DNA of 64,000 bases from Lautropia mirabilis (GCA_945876565.1 CAMCOS010000002.1:1-64000); one strand, 5' to 3'. Counted from the first letter of the stretch, positions 1 to 8,929 are shown. Numbers and translations are program-made. The notes: generated by a model not told the origin, from the letters alone.

Positions 1-88
1 CCTGTTTTTACCCTGGATTTGGATTAAAAAAATGCGTCCGGCAAGCATTTTAAAATCTACCTAGACCGCGTATATTTGCAGCCCTTCT

Positions 89-165
89 GGTGCGGTAGTT
101 CAGTTGGTTAGAATACCGGCCTGTCACGCCGGGGGTCGCGGGTTCGAGCCCCGTCCGCTCCGCCA
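89..165 (+). tRNA. tRNA-Asp (anticodon GTC), acceptor-stem mismatch
   Basis: Cloverleaf-type sequence with encoded CCA (163-165), T-loop GGTTCGAGCC and anticodon GTC at 123-125 in the loop CTGTCAC, which is the Asp isoacceptor. The 5' acceptor strand (89-95) reads GGTGCGG and the 3' strand (155-161) reads CCGCTCC. The third pair is therefore T91:T159, a mismatch; this position is normally A in bacterial tRNA-Asp (GGAGCGG). All other acceptor pairs are Watson-Crick. The gene borders a stretch of mobile-element debris, a common situation because tRNA 3' ends serve as integration sites, but no duplicated attachment copy was seen in the window. Confidence 0.93.
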
Positions 166-273
166 TAAAGATGACGCAAGCTCCTGATTTAATGACATTT
201 ATTGTCCGTATTGAACTGCTGACTATCAAGACGACTATCAAGATCACTATCGATTGATGGCCTGATTGAAGTG

Positions 274-547
274 CTAAAGATCGTCTCGCCAGCGCCACCT
301 CTCTGCATTTTGCGAAATAGACTTAACGGCGACTTCATCCAGACCCGCTCCCAACCCACTTAGCTTCTGGGTCATCCCCGCCAAAGATGCATTGGCGAAA
401 ACATTGTGCTCAGCCTTTAACCGATACAAAGTGCGCCAGTGAATGCCTTTGGGCTTATCGCCATCGCCGCGTTCAGGATATGTGCCTATAGACCTCGCCC
501 ACGGTTCGCGCCTTAATCGCGGGGGTAAACCGCACTTCTTGAATCAT
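274..547 (-). pseudogene. frameshifted small gene of unknown function
   Basis: On the minus strand an ATG at 545-547, preceded by a GGGGAAAATAGG ribosome-binding-like stretch, opens a frame reading MIQEVRFTPAIKARTVGEVY and continuing for a few more residues. It then stops, and the next frame continues at once with YPERGDGDKPKGIHWRTLYR and runs to a TAG at 274-276, ending ERWRWRDDL. One indel near 478-485 joins the two parts into a protein of about 90 residues. I do not recognise the family. The basic, tryptophan-rich tail and the position between a tRNA and IS elements suggest accessory or plasmid-type DNA. That it is broken is inferred from the clean frame switch. Confidence 0.4.
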
Positions 548-631
548 CCTATTTTCCCCAGTTGATCCCTTCACAATACAGCGCAAACCGTGATTTGATG
601 GGGGTTTGCATATGATTGGGAGAGTCACCCA

Positions 632-2272
632 ATGGGTGAGTCAAAATTAGAGCCAACTGCGGTGGCCAAGGCGGTACAAAATGCGATGACCGAGCAAGCG
701 GCAGTGATCGACCAAGAGATGAGAGTGAACACGCCGGGTGGTCGCTATCAGGTGCGGTGGGATGATGGGGGCAGTGCCACAGCGCTTGGGCAGTTACCGT
801 TCTTTGCGGAATTTCTTGATGTTACCGGGTTGTTTGATCGCTGGGTAACGAATTGCCCGCTGGGCTATACGAGCCCGAATGCACCGAATGCCAAAGATGT
901 TCTGGGCACTTGGTTGCTATCTATTCTTGATGGTCAGTGGCGTTACGCCCACATCACCGGCTTGCGCGGTGACAGTGTCGCGCCGGGCATTCTTGGCATG
1001 AAGAAAATAGTAAGTGACGAAAGCCTGCGCCGCGGTCTTAAGCACCTTGCACCTGCGCTCAAGCGTGGCCAAGAAGAGCAGTGCGCCGCCAGAGAAACAC
1101 AGTTGGCCAAGACCACCGCTTGGATGGATCAGACCCTGATGGAAGGCGTCCAAGACGCTTTGGATACCAGCTGGATATTGGACATCGACACCACCATCAA
1201 GCTTCTTTTTGGTCATCAGGATGGGGCTCAGATCGGCTACAACCCCACAAAGCCGGGACGTCCTTCGCACACCATCCATACCTACTGGATTGCCAACGTG
1301 CGCCTTGTCCTTGATGCTGAGGTCCAGAATGGCAAAGCCCATGCGGCTCGCCACAGTATGCCGCGGCTCACGACGCTGCTCAAGACGCTTGCGGCTGACC
1401 AACGTCCGCATCTGGTGCGCGGTGACATTGCGTTTGGCGTTGACCCTGTGATGAGTGAACTCGAGCAGATGGCGCAACCCTACCTGTTCAAGCTCAAGCA
1501 AACTGCCAATGTCAAGCGTCTGATCGAACGCCTGTGGCGGCAAACCGATTGGCAGGCCGTGGGCGAGGGCTACCAGGCCGCGAGCGCTCGATTGCGGCTC
1601 TCCGGCTGGTCGCATGATCGCCGTGTTGTCGTGGTTCGCCGGCCAGTCAGGCAATCGAAGGCAGCTCGGGCAAAGAAGTCTGACAAGCCCAAAGGGCAGG
1701 ATAGCTTGCAGTTTGGCGACATGGAAAGCGGGACGCAGTGGGAATACGCCGTGTTGGTGACCAACAGCGACCATGACTTGAGCGCCATCGGCAAGTTGTA
1801 CCGGGATCGGGCTGATTGTGAGAACGGGTTTGATGAGCTCAAGAATCAGTGGGGCTGGGGTGGCTACACCACGCAGGATCTGGAGCGCTGCAACCTGTCG
1901 GCACGCGCTGTGGCGTTGATTTACAACTGGTGGAGTTGGTATGTGCGGCTGACGCACCCTAAGGCGCGGCGCGAAGCCATCACGTCCCGCCCGTTACTGC
2001 TGTCTGGCATTGCACGGCAAACCTCGCATGCCGGGCAGTCACGCTTGCTAGTGACGCTAACCCACGCTTGCGCTGACCAAGTTAAGTCGATGATCGCCAA
2101 TGGACGCAAGGGATTAGCGATTGTTATGAGAAGTGCGCCACAGTTACAAAAAATCGATCGATGGAGGGCCCTGATGCGCTATATCATCGCGGAAATTATC
2201 GGCGCCAAGCAACCAATTGCAACCCGTTACATACCCCAAACACCGCCAGCACTCGCCTCGCCGGCCGGGTAA
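632..2272 (+). CDS. DDE transposase, IS1380/IS4-superfamily type
   Basis: A 546-residue transposase that appears intact. The catalytic triad can be placed in DIDTT (Asp about 184/186), RGDIAFG (Asp about 265) and YRDRADCENGFDELK (Glu about 397). The segment GYNPTKPGRPSH (about 202-213) and the motif ending ELKNQWGWGG are typical of IS1380-like enzymes, which cut and paste DNA by the RNase H-fold mechanism. A GGGAG ribosome-binding site lies about 10 bases before the ATG. The element lies directly against an IS110 remnant that begins near 2281, so it probably inserted into that older element. Terminal inverted repeats were not convincing: only a short TGATCC match near 563 and 2285. Confidence 0.85.
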   Translation: MGESKLEPTAVAKAVQNAMTEQAAVIDQEMRVNTPGGRYQVRWDDGGSATALGQLPFFAEFLDVTGLFDRWVTNCPLGYTSPNAPNAKDVLGTWLLSILDGQWRYAHITGLRGDSVAPGILGMKKIVSDESLRRGLKHLAPALKRGQEEQCAARETQLAKTTAWMDQTLMEGVQDALDTSWILDIDTTIKLLFGHQDGAQIGYNPTKPGRPSHTIHTYWIANVRLVLDAEVQNGKAHAARHSMPRLTTLLKTLAADQRPHLVRGDIAFGVDPVMSELEQMAQPYLFKLKQTANVKRLIERLWRQTDWQAVGEGYQAASARLRLSGWSHDRRVVVVRRPVRQSKAARAKKSDKPKGQDSLQFGDMESGTQWEYAVLVTNSDHDLSAIGKLYRDRADCENGFDELKNQWGWGGYTTQDLERCNLSARAVALIYNWWSWYVRLTHPKARREAITSRPLLLSGIARQTSHAGQSRLLVTLTHACADQVKSMIANGRKGLAIVMRSAPQLQKIDRWRALMRYIIAEIIGAKQPIATRYIPQTPPALASPAG

Positions 2273-2280
2273 CAGAGGAA

Positions 2281-2925
2281 TTTAGGATCATGCGATGTTC
2301 TACTTCAAGCCCTTGCAGCAGTTGATCTTCGATTCGGGTGATGGTCGCTTCAAGGAGTTCGATGTGTGCCATGATCTCACGCAACACAAAGCAATGGCGC
2401 CCAGATAGGTCACCCTGCAGTGCCTCAAGGATCTCCTCGGGTGAAGCTTGTAAGCGTTTGCTCACATGACGCATCACCTCATCGACTAACTCACCAGCAA
2501 TCAAAGACTTGATCATCGCCCGGGCTGACTTTCCGTTCAGATCGCTGACCACCACCCCGAGTCGCACACCGCTGTTGGTGAAAATCTTGTGCAACCGGTT
2601 TTTCTCCTGCGCCAGTTGTCTAATCAGGTTCTGGCGCTCACAGGCAATCAGTCTAAGCTCGCGAAGCTTGTCTGGTGGTACAAAGGAGGCCCTTAAAAAG
2701 CCAGCCCTTGCCAACATGGCCAACCACCAACGACTAGGCATCGCTCACGTCGCTCTTGCGACCCGGTACCGTCTTGATGTGCCGGGCATTGACCACTTTG
2801 GCTCGAATACCCACGCGATCGAGCGCGGCATGCGGACTCTCCCAGTGGATGCCCGTGCTCTTCATGACCACCTCATCAGGTCAGGTGACAGGGAGGTGGC
2901 TCACTGAGCCAGGGTGGGCCGATGT
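2281..2925 (-). pseudogene. IS110-family transposase remnant
   Basis: Two overlapping minus-strand frames rebuild part of an IS110 (DEDD) transposase. The upstream frame holds DEVVMKSTGIHWESPHAALD and VVNARHIKTVPGRKSDVSDA, equivalent to the MESTGIYW and GRKTDVADA blocks of the family. The other frame continues with WWLAMLARAGFLRASFVPP and then a helical stretch ending in RIEDQLLQGLE. The join near 2725-2735 is a frameshift next to a TAG. The N-terminal portion before DEVVMKS contains stops, and the C-terminal Transposase_20 half is missing where the neighbouring IS1380-type element begins. The copy cannot make active enzyme. Confidence 0.8.
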
Positions 2926-3515
2926 ATGGCTTGCAGTTGCATGACCCACTCCGATAAGCTCAAAGGTGTGGAAGGCTAGAGGTGCCGGCACTGAATAAAC
3001 CTGGAGGCACAAGTGCCAACGGCCTATTTACTGTTCGCTCTCTAGGGAAGCAATCCGGGGTACGAGTCAGTGCGGCAGATCATGTTAGTTCCGGGGTCTA
3101 TAAGCCGCCATCAGTTTTCACGATCTTGACCTCTTAGCCTTCCACCCTATAGTTTCTTTGATCTTCTGGGGTGGCGCCAATCGCATGATTGTTAGACCGA
3201 TCATCAGCAGATGGAGTAGACACGCGAGCCGATGAAAGAAACGAGTCAAATACAAAAGACGCCCTAACCCATCGATTAAGGGTGCGGTAGGTGCTTCAAA
3301 AACACTGTAGAGCAAAGCGGCGTACGACTTCGTTGCCTTGCAAACCAAAATGCCTACGCACCAATCATGGTACGTGGACCTATTTACCGTGAGTGCTCGA
3401 TGGCAACAATGTGGGGTACGAGTTGTGTGCGATGGCTCAAATGACTGTTCGGTGTCAATATCACCCAAAGAATTTACCGACCTCTAACAACAGTACGCCG
3501 CGACTTGATTTTCTT
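2926..3515. other. no gene seen; decayed spacer
   Basis: About 590 bases between the IS110 remnant and the hsdS remnant. A 116-codon open frame on the minus strand (3118-3468) has no recognisable motif, an odd composition rich in His, Thr, Arg and Leu, and no ribosome-binding site, so it is not called. The stretch is probably the 5' flank of the old IS110 copy plus decayed host or island sequence. No tRNA-like element, terminator or strong repeat was seen. Confidence 0.4.
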
Positions 3516-4102
3516 TCATGATGCGGGGTGTCCGCAAGTTCCCGACATGAAAATTACGGAGAGTATTGATAGGTTGGTGAAACCTTTGTCGGAAATCGAG
3601 TCGAACATATCTGACAAAGGCACATCTGCGGAAGCCCCGAGCTCATTTGAGAATAGCTCGGCGTGTTTCGCTCGAAATAGGCAACATGCGGCCGAATGCG
3701 CGTCCAAGAATGTTGACAATCCATCTTCAACGGTAACCAAGGCCCTGATGAGAGTGCGCTGGTCATTATGCGATGGCAGCATGAATTCGTCATCCGCCAT
3801 GCTCGTCCAGTTGGTATGCGGACTCAGGCTATCTGCCGATTTTCCGACAGCATGATCAAAGAACGCATCGGTCTGGCAAATGAAAGGCAGGAGTTCCGGC
3901 AACAGCACACCGTCATCCTGGCTTTCTAGCACATAGATGTCGCCGGAGCACACGCCATAGAAATCGGCCACCACCACCTTGCGCTGATACGCACGGCGCT
4001 TGCCGAATAACACTTAACCGAGTTTGAACACACTGGTGAAGGTCACGCCATCGGTCACGTTGTCCCAAGAGCGAATGCGCAAATCCCCCGGCACTATTGA
4101 AC
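3516..4102 (-). pseudogene. hsdS: type I restriction specificity subunit (HsdS) remnant
   Basis: The minus-strand translation gives blocks typical of the end of a target-recognition domain and the central conserved region of HsdS: GDLRIRSWDNVTDGVTFT, then GKRRAYQRKVVVADF, GVCSGDIYVLES, LLPELLPFICQTDAFFDHAV and LSPHTNWTSMADDEFMLPS followed by NDQRTLI. HsdS chooses the DNA sequence methylated or cut by a type I complex. The frame is broken by TAA at 4014-4016, where homologues have Gln (VFKLG-stop-VLFGKRR, consistent with CAA to TAA). The upstream end is cut at about 4102 by the terminal repeat of an IS630 element, and the second recognition domain decays after about 3600. No hsdM or hsdR is present. 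Confidence 0.8.
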
Positions 4103-5211
4103 CGGCAATAAAGGGTTGAAATCTTAGGCTGCGTATTTGACATGGGGATCTTGGAAATACGCCTTGATCAAATCGGGTCTTGTTTCAAGCATTTTCATGT
4201 GGTCAGTGGTGGCTGATTTGAGTTTGTCTTTGGTTCGAACTTGCACCCGTGACCCGAGTGCTTGTTTCAGGCCAGCGTTCAGTCTTTCGTCTGGATTTAA
4301 CTCTGGGCTGTAACTCGGCAGGTAGAACACTTCGATTTGGTCCTTGTGCTGTGCCAACCAGGCTTTGACCGGTTTGCTGTGATGTACGCGCAGGTTATCC
4401 AGAATCAGGTACACCTTCTTGGGTGAATCTTTGACCAATGCTTGAAGGAACTCGATGAGCTTGTCGCTGTTAAAGGCGTCTTCCACGATCATCCAGCGCG
4501 TCTTGCCTTGGTTGGTGACCGTGGAGATCATCGACAGCTTGTGGCGGGTGCCACCGACAGCCATGGCCACGGGCGTATGGCCCTTGGGGTGATAGCCTCG
4601 CCCGCGCACATCGGTATTGACCACCGCGGTCTCATCTCCCCAATGGATCTCTGCATCCTCTTGCTTGGCGCGTGCCTCAATGGCGGGGTATTCGTGCTCA
4701 AGCCACTGTTTGACCGACTCAGGGCGTTGTTCATACGCACGCACAACAGGTCGCTGCGGTGTAAAGCCCCAGCGTTTGAGGTATTCGCCCATGGTGCGCA
4801 CCGGCAACTCAATGCCGAACTCATCCTTGACCAATTGCATCACCGCCGCTCGAGTCCAAAGCGCGAACTGCATCTTCAACTGCTCGGGACGCTTCTCGCA
4901 GATCAGGCGCTGGATGCGTAGCTCCTGCTCTGGAGTCAGCTGGCGCATCTGTCCAACCTGGCGCCCCGTGGGTTTGGGGGCTAAAGCACGCAGACCGCCT
5001 TCTTGTGCTGCCTAAATGGCGGCGTACACCGTGACATGCGACATGCTTAGTGCCGACGCAATCTCGGTGGCCTTCATGCCCTGGCGGTGCAAGCGTACCG
5101 CCTGCTTTCTGCGTTCATGTTGCGCCTCTCGGGATAGGCGCCTTCCGTCTTCTTTGGTATCCATGCGCCATTGTAGGAAATCATTACCAAAATGTCAACC
5201 CTTATTTGCCG
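4103..5211 (-). mobile_element. IS630-family element (copy 1, defective)
   Basis: Imperfect terminal inverted repeats of about 20 bp enclose a single transposase frame: left 4103-4122 (CGGCAATAAAGGGTTGAAAT), right 5192-5211, whose complement is CGGCAAATAAGGGTTGACAT. Total length is about 1.1 kb, normal for IS630. The left end abuts hsdS coding sequence, so the element inserted into or beside that gene. IS630 elements usually target TA, but a clear flanking TA duplication is not visible, and the sequence beyond the right end is not recognisably hsdS, so rearrangement after insertion is likely. The ends differ from those of the second IS630 element in this window. Confidence 0.75.
4124..5164 (-). 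pseudogene. IS630-family transposase with in-frame amber codon
   Basis: Read through one TAG, the frame from ATG (5162-5164) to 4124 gives 346 residues, matching the 345-residue intact IS630 transposase elsewhere in the window along its length. The amber codon is at 5012-5014, codon 51, just after the N-terminal helix-turn-helix (SMSHVTVYAAI-stop-AAQEGGLRALAP against GLSYPTVRGAIDLYEAGG in the intact copy). Downstream DDE features are preserved: HWGDETAVVNTD, LILDNLRVHHSK and LPSYSPELNPDERL. An internal ATG at 4946-4948 could start a product lacking the DNA-binding head. It is called a pseudogene; amber suppression or restart is possible but unproven. Confidence 0.8.
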
Positions 5212-5229
5212 AGTCTATAGGCACAGTAG

Positions 5230-5271
5230 GCTTAGGGCTTAGGGCTTAGGGCTTACAGCTTACGGCTGACG
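5230..5271. repeat. 7-bp tandem repeat (GCTTAGG) at a gene end
   Basis: Three exact GCTTAGG units (5230-5250) are followed by three decaying units GCTTACA, GCTTACG and GCTGACG up to 5271. The array runs into the stop codon (5260-5262) and last codons of the DUF3313 gene. It is one of several short period-7 arrays in this window that differ in unit sequence. Confidence 0.85.
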
Positions 5272-5991
5272 ACCGGCTGCCACGCGAATGGCTGTTTGCA
5301 CCCACTTGTCAGCGAGCTTTTCAAATGCTTCTACAGAACTTGCTTGAAGCCGGAACGATTCGCCTGACACGGTGTAAAGCGCCTCACCAATCAACTCGCC
5401 AGACTGACTGTCGTTGACCTTAGCCTCAACCACCAGCATGGCGTTCTTGTCGTCTAGACCAGTGGCCTTGCTAGCTATATTCAGCACGGCGCGAAACGGA
5501 ATTAGGTCCGTTGGCTTAAAACCATCAGATAGTGTCTGTGCACCTGTGATCGCAATGCTGAGGTACGCAACACCTGGGCCCGGCTTATCGACCACCTTGA
5601 CGCGTTTAGCCACGTCTTGGCGGATCGTCTGAGTGATCTGCTGTCGCACTTTATAGAACGTCTCTTCGGTCAAACCGTTGCCCGCGGCATCTGCAGTTGC
5701 CGTTTGATAGACCACCACTGGATCGATAATGACCGCGTCATATTTGCTGATGTCGATCTTGGGATTGCGGCAGCCATAGATCTCGACACCATCTTCAGGG
5801 CTCTCAACCAGGGTCAGGCGACCGTACCCTTGCAAGTAGCCCGATTCCAACTGGGGGTTTAGGCTCTTTTGGCTCGTGACGCAGCCGGCCAGAATCAATG
5901 AGGCAGCCAAAGCAACACCAATCACTCTTAGGCGCGAATGTGATCGCGAAGTTTCCTGATTGGAAATGGTAGATGGGACGGAAAGTTTCAC
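5260..5991 (-). CDS. DUF3313-type lipoprotein
   Basis: A 243-residue protein read from a GTG start with GGAG a few bases upstream. The N-terminus is basic, followed by a hydrophobic segment ending in the lipobox LAGC with Cys at about 37, so it should be processed by signal peptidase II and anchored by lipid. The body (YDAVIIDPVVVYQ, LTEETFYKVRQQITQTIRQD, ALYTVSGESF) resembles the DUF3313 family of envelope lipoproteins, whose function is unknown. The gene lies downstream of the MFS gene on the same strand, with about 59 bases between them, so co-transcription is possible. Its extreme 3' end overlaps a heptamer repeat array. Confidence 0.75.
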   Translation of the reverse strand: MKLSVPSTISNQETSRSHSRLRVIGVALAASLILAGCVTSQKSLNPQLESGYLQGYGRLTLVESPEDGVEIYGCRNPKIDISKYDAVIIDPVVVYQTATADAAGNGLTEETFYKVRQQITQTIRQDVAKRVKVVDKPGPGVAYLSIAITGAQTLSDGFKPTDLIPFRAVLNIASKATGLDDKNAMLVVEAKVNDSQSGELIGEALYTVSGESFRLQASSVEAFEKLADKWVQTAIRVAAGRQP

Positions 5992-6050
5992 GGAGGTCTC
6001 CTAGTTAACCGGAGCCAACACCCGTTTGCGCTAGTCGTTGTGGGTGGATA

Positions 6051-7313
6051 TTACCTTTCTTGCGTACTTGCCAGTGCATTTGCTACAGCAGTCTTATTCC
6101 ATAGGCTGTCACGCCAGATCCAGATCATGGAAACTGCACACACCACACCAATGGCTGAATAGACTGCCCAAGTCCAGGCAAATCCGAACCAGTCAATCAG
6201 CGGACCTGCCAACAGCAACCCCACTGGCAAACCCAAAATAGCCAAAATTCGCATTCCCATGACCCGGCCTCGGTACTGCGGTTCAGTTGCCCTCAGCATC
6301 ACCGCCGCCAATGGAGTCACACACAAGCTTTGCGTCGCGCCCACTAGCATCAACAGCACCACACCCACCAACACCACGTTGTTAATGGCAAACAAAAATC
6401 CAGATGCGAACCACGCAATGCCAGCGATGATCATCAAACGGCCCGCCCCCATCGCGACTCGATTGCTACTGATCAATAAAGACCCGATCAAAGAGCCAAA
6501 AGCATAAGCGGCGCCCAGCACGCCAAGCAAGGTCTCCCTTGCCTCGAAGACATTATTAACCACGTAGGGCAACAAACCCAACGCAAGCGGGTAGGCAAAT
6601 ACGTTGACCCAGAATGCCAGCATAAAGCAACCCGTGAGCGCCGGACTATGCCACACGTATTGAATACCCAGCTTTAGATCTTGCAAGACTGACGCCGGCG
6701 CCTTGGCCGCAATCGATGCCGCATCCCGACCGGCCACCCCAAACGAGAGCGCGAGACTGATCACATACATCATCAGAATAAGGATGTAGGTACCGACCAT
6801 CCCAAAAAGCGTAAAAATCCCAACACCCGCGATGGCACCAGCCATGCGCGCGGAATCCACCGTCAACCGGGAAATACCGAGTGCCCCCACTAACTGCCTC
6901 GGTGCAAGCGTCTGTGCAATCAAAGTAAAGCGGATCATCACATCGGATGGCTTAAGCGTCCCAGAGATGATGGAGAGCAAGATCACAATGATAGGGTTTA
7001 GCAAGTCTACGATGGCCAACCCGAGCAAGACGATCGACAGAAGAACAAACACGACGCGCATGGAGATGTATAGCGACTTGAAACCAAACCGGTCGCCAAG
7101 CACACCGACATACGGTGATACCAAGGCGCCGATGTACTGCAGCGCCCCATACAAAACCAGCAGAAAAACTGACTCGGACTCAACTAAAACATACCAGCCC
7201 AGAATCAGCATCTCGATTTCGAATGCCCACGAGGCAGCCAAATCGGCTGGCCATTGGAAACGAAAGCTTCGAACCGCAAAAGGCGCAAATGCGCGGGAGT
7301 TAGCGTTAGTCAT
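6051..7313 (-). CDS. MFS transporter, enterobactin-exporter (EntS)-like type
   Basis: A 420-residue polytopic membrane protein with about 12 hydrophobic segments. The motif after the second segment, GVLGDRFGFKSLYISMR, is the major facilitator loop GxLaDRxGxkxxxxxxR, and the N-terminal region (FAPFAVRSFRFQWPADLAASWAFEIE, split by the first segment) matches the MFS_3 subgroup that includes siderophore and drug exporters. The substrate cannot be read from sequence. No clear ribosome-binding site precedes the ATG at 7313. It probably shares a transcript with the lipoprotein gene downstream. Confidence 0.8.
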   Translation of the reverse strand: MTNANSRAFAPFAVRSFRFQWPADLAASWAFEIEMLILGWYVLVESESVFLLVLYGALQYIGALVSPYVGVLGDRFGFKSLYISMRVVFVLLSIVLLGLAIVDLLNPIIVILLSIISGTLKPSDVMIRFTLIAQTLAPRQLVGALGISRLTVDSARMAGAIAGVGIFTLFGMVGTYILILMMYVISLALSFGVAGRDAASIAAKAPASVLQDLKLGIQYVWHSPALTGCFMLAFWVNVFAYPLALGLLPYVVNNVFEARETLLGVLGAAYAFGSLIGSLLISSNRVAMGAGRLMIIAGIAWFASGFLFAINNVVLVGVVLLMLVGATQSLCVTPLAAVMLRATEPQYRGRVMGMRILAILGLPVGLLLAGPLIDWFGFAWTWAVYSAIGVVCAVSMIWIWRDSLWNKTAVANALASTQER

Positions 7314-7417
7314 CTATCAGTCACAACAATAAGCTGCTGTACTGTAGCGCCAAGACCCTCGCGTGTGTAGCCGTCTCGTCACAACATTCCGTCAGACAAC
7401 ATGGCGAATCACAGAGA

Positions 7418-8161
7418 CTAATGCAAACCGATTTGGCCCTTCACCGAGATCTCGACCGAGGTCATCGATGGCTCAAGCGTGACCGATGGTCCAGCGTCGG
7501 CAATCAAAGGCGCTGCAACCATTCGCTGCATCGTCGGGCGCGCACTGAAATCAGCGCCATCGGTGAAGTCCAGCGCGACCACATGATAGCCACTAAAGCC
7601 AAATGCCTGTGCAGCCAGGGCAGCCCGTGCAGCAAATTCAGCTGCCAAATCTTGCATCAGCAGGTTCTGTTGCTCGCGACGGGCCTCGCGCGACAACGAG
7701 AACTGCACCGACGAAATCGCCAGCGACTTGCCCAAATGCTCAATCACCGCCGAGACAGACTCGAGCGCTTTGCTATCAACCACCAAACTGGCACGTCCAG
7801 CCCACCCCTTGGGCTTATTGTCTTTGCCATAGTCTAGGTAAACACTGAAACCGCCCGTGGACAGATCCACTGCCGCTGGCATCTTGAAGTTGGCGCGCGC
7901 TTGATTCAATGCATCCGACAACTTGCGATTCACCTCAGCGGCGGTAGCGCCAGATGCTTGCGCGCTAAAGACCACTTGCACTTGATCTTGCAAAACTTCC
8001 TTGCTTGCCGACACCTCAATGGTCGCCATGGCCCCATTCTTGTGACCACTAGCATCGCCTGCTGCGTGCGCGATCGAGGATGCTGCTAACACCAACCCTG
8101 CAAAGACCACACCAAGGTGGGCTTTATGCCAAAGCCCCTGAACACTTGTCAGTACATGCAT
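7418..8161 (-). CDS. SIMPL (DUF541) domain periplasmic protein
   Basis: 247 residues. The N-terminus carries a signal peptide (hydrophobic VVFAGLVLAASSIAHA, cleavage likely after AHA at about 34). The body starts with the typical SIMPL strand ATIEVSASKEVLQDQVQVVF, continues with a region in which AAEVNRKLSDALNQARA is helical, and ends with a beta-rich segment (SVTLEPSMTSVEISVKGQ). SIMPL proteins form periplasmic or outer-surface oligomers of mostly unknown function. The start is supported by GGAG seven bases upstream of ATG. Confidence 0.82.
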   Translation of the reverse strand: MHVLTSVQGLWHKAHLGVVFAGLVLAASSIAHAAGDASGHKNGAMATIEVSASKEVLQDQVQVVFSAQASGATAAEVNRKLSDALNQARANFKMPAAVDLSTGGFSVYLDYGKDNKPKGWAGRASLVVDSKALESVSAVIEHLGKSLAISSVQFSLSREARREQQNLLMQDLAAEFAARAALAAQAFGFSGYHVVALDFTDGADFSARPTMQRMVAAPLIADAGPSVTLEPSMTSVEISVKGQIGLH

Positions 8162-8413
8162 CTCACACTCCTAAAAAGAATCCGATTGAGCGCCTCACTT
8201 TAGCCATACCCTGGAGTTCACGCAACGGGAACGGAGGCGGCGAGCGAGAACTAAGGCAGCGAGAACTGAGGCTGCGTAGTAGTGCTGGCACAGCAGCACT
8301 ACCGAAACACCACTTGCATATGGTTTTGAGCACAACATGATGCTGTTTACTGCACACTGACATCAGGTATGTCGACTATAGCGACAAGCTAGGAAAAAGC
8401 GAGGAGCTAGATC

Positions 8414-8929
8414 ATGGATAACGTTACACGACACCCTGCGCAAAAGCGGGGCATCAAAGGCCTGCACCACGCCGCCTACCGCTGTCGCAACTCAGAAAAT
8501 ACTCGAGCGTTCTACGAAGACTTTCTTGAACTGCCGTTATCGGGCGCACTCAAAATCACCGAAACCAAGACTGGACGATCAACTGAGGTGTTACACACGT
8601 TCTATCAACTCGGTGATGGCTCACACTTGGCATTTTTTGAGGCGCCGGATCAACCCTTCGAATTCAAGTCGCAGCATGATTTTGATCTGCACATTGCGCT
8701 TGAGGTCGACAAGCAACACCTCGACCACATGCTACAAAAAGGCAAGGATCGGCAAATCGAAGCCCGCGGCCCGGTTGACCACGGATTTATCGAATCGATC
8801 TATTTCCGCGACCCCAACGGCTATGTGATTGAGCTTTGCACAAAGAAGGCCGGCCACGATGAACACTTAAACCCACACAACACCGAGGCGCGCGAGTTGC
8901 TAGCGCAGTGGAACAAGCGTGCCAACTAG
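8414..8929 (+). CDS. VOC-superfamily (glyoxalase/dioxygenase-like) protein
   Basis: 171 residues with the paired beta-alpha-beta-beta-beta modules of the vicinal oxygen chelate fold. The first module opens IKGLHHAAYRCRNSENTRAF with the metal-binding His, and the second ends GFIESIYFRDPNGYVIEL, supplying the usual Glu ligand. Such proteins include glyoxalases, extradiol dioxygenases and resistance proteins, and the substrate is not predictable here. AGGAG lies just upstream of the ATG. Its stop overlaps the stop of a second, convergent VOC gene by four bases. Confidence 0.8.
   Translation: MDNVTRHPAQKRGIKGLHHAAYRCRNSENTRAFYEDFLELPLSGALKITETKTGRSTEVLHTFYQLGDGSHLAFFEAPDQPFEFKSQHDFDLHIALEVDKQHLDHMLQKGKDRQIEARGPVDHGFIESIYFRDPNGYVIELCTKKAGHDEHLNPHNTEARELLAQWNKRAN

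Noticed and set aside
50-298. 82-residue minus-strand frame over tRNA-Asp (contains ERTGLEPATPGVTGR)
   Set aside because: It is the familiar artefact from translating the antisense of a tRNA gene; no ribosome-binding site or protein character.
917-1957. 346-codon frame antisense to the IS1380-type transposase
   Set aside because: The sense strand has intact catalytic motifs; the antisense frame shows no family pattern.
563-2291. TGATCC/GGATCA as inverted ends of the IS1380-type element
   Set aside because: Only six to seven bases match, with no supporting target duplication.
3118-3468. 116-codon minus-strand frame
   Set aside because: No recognisable domain, poor composition, no ribosome-binding site, within decayed mobile sequence.
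481-5225. 13-bp inverted match TGTGCCTATAGAC (481-493) and its complement (5213-5225) flanking the mobile region
   Set aside because: Matches of this length are expected by chance many times in 64 kb, and the sites do not coincide with IS ends.
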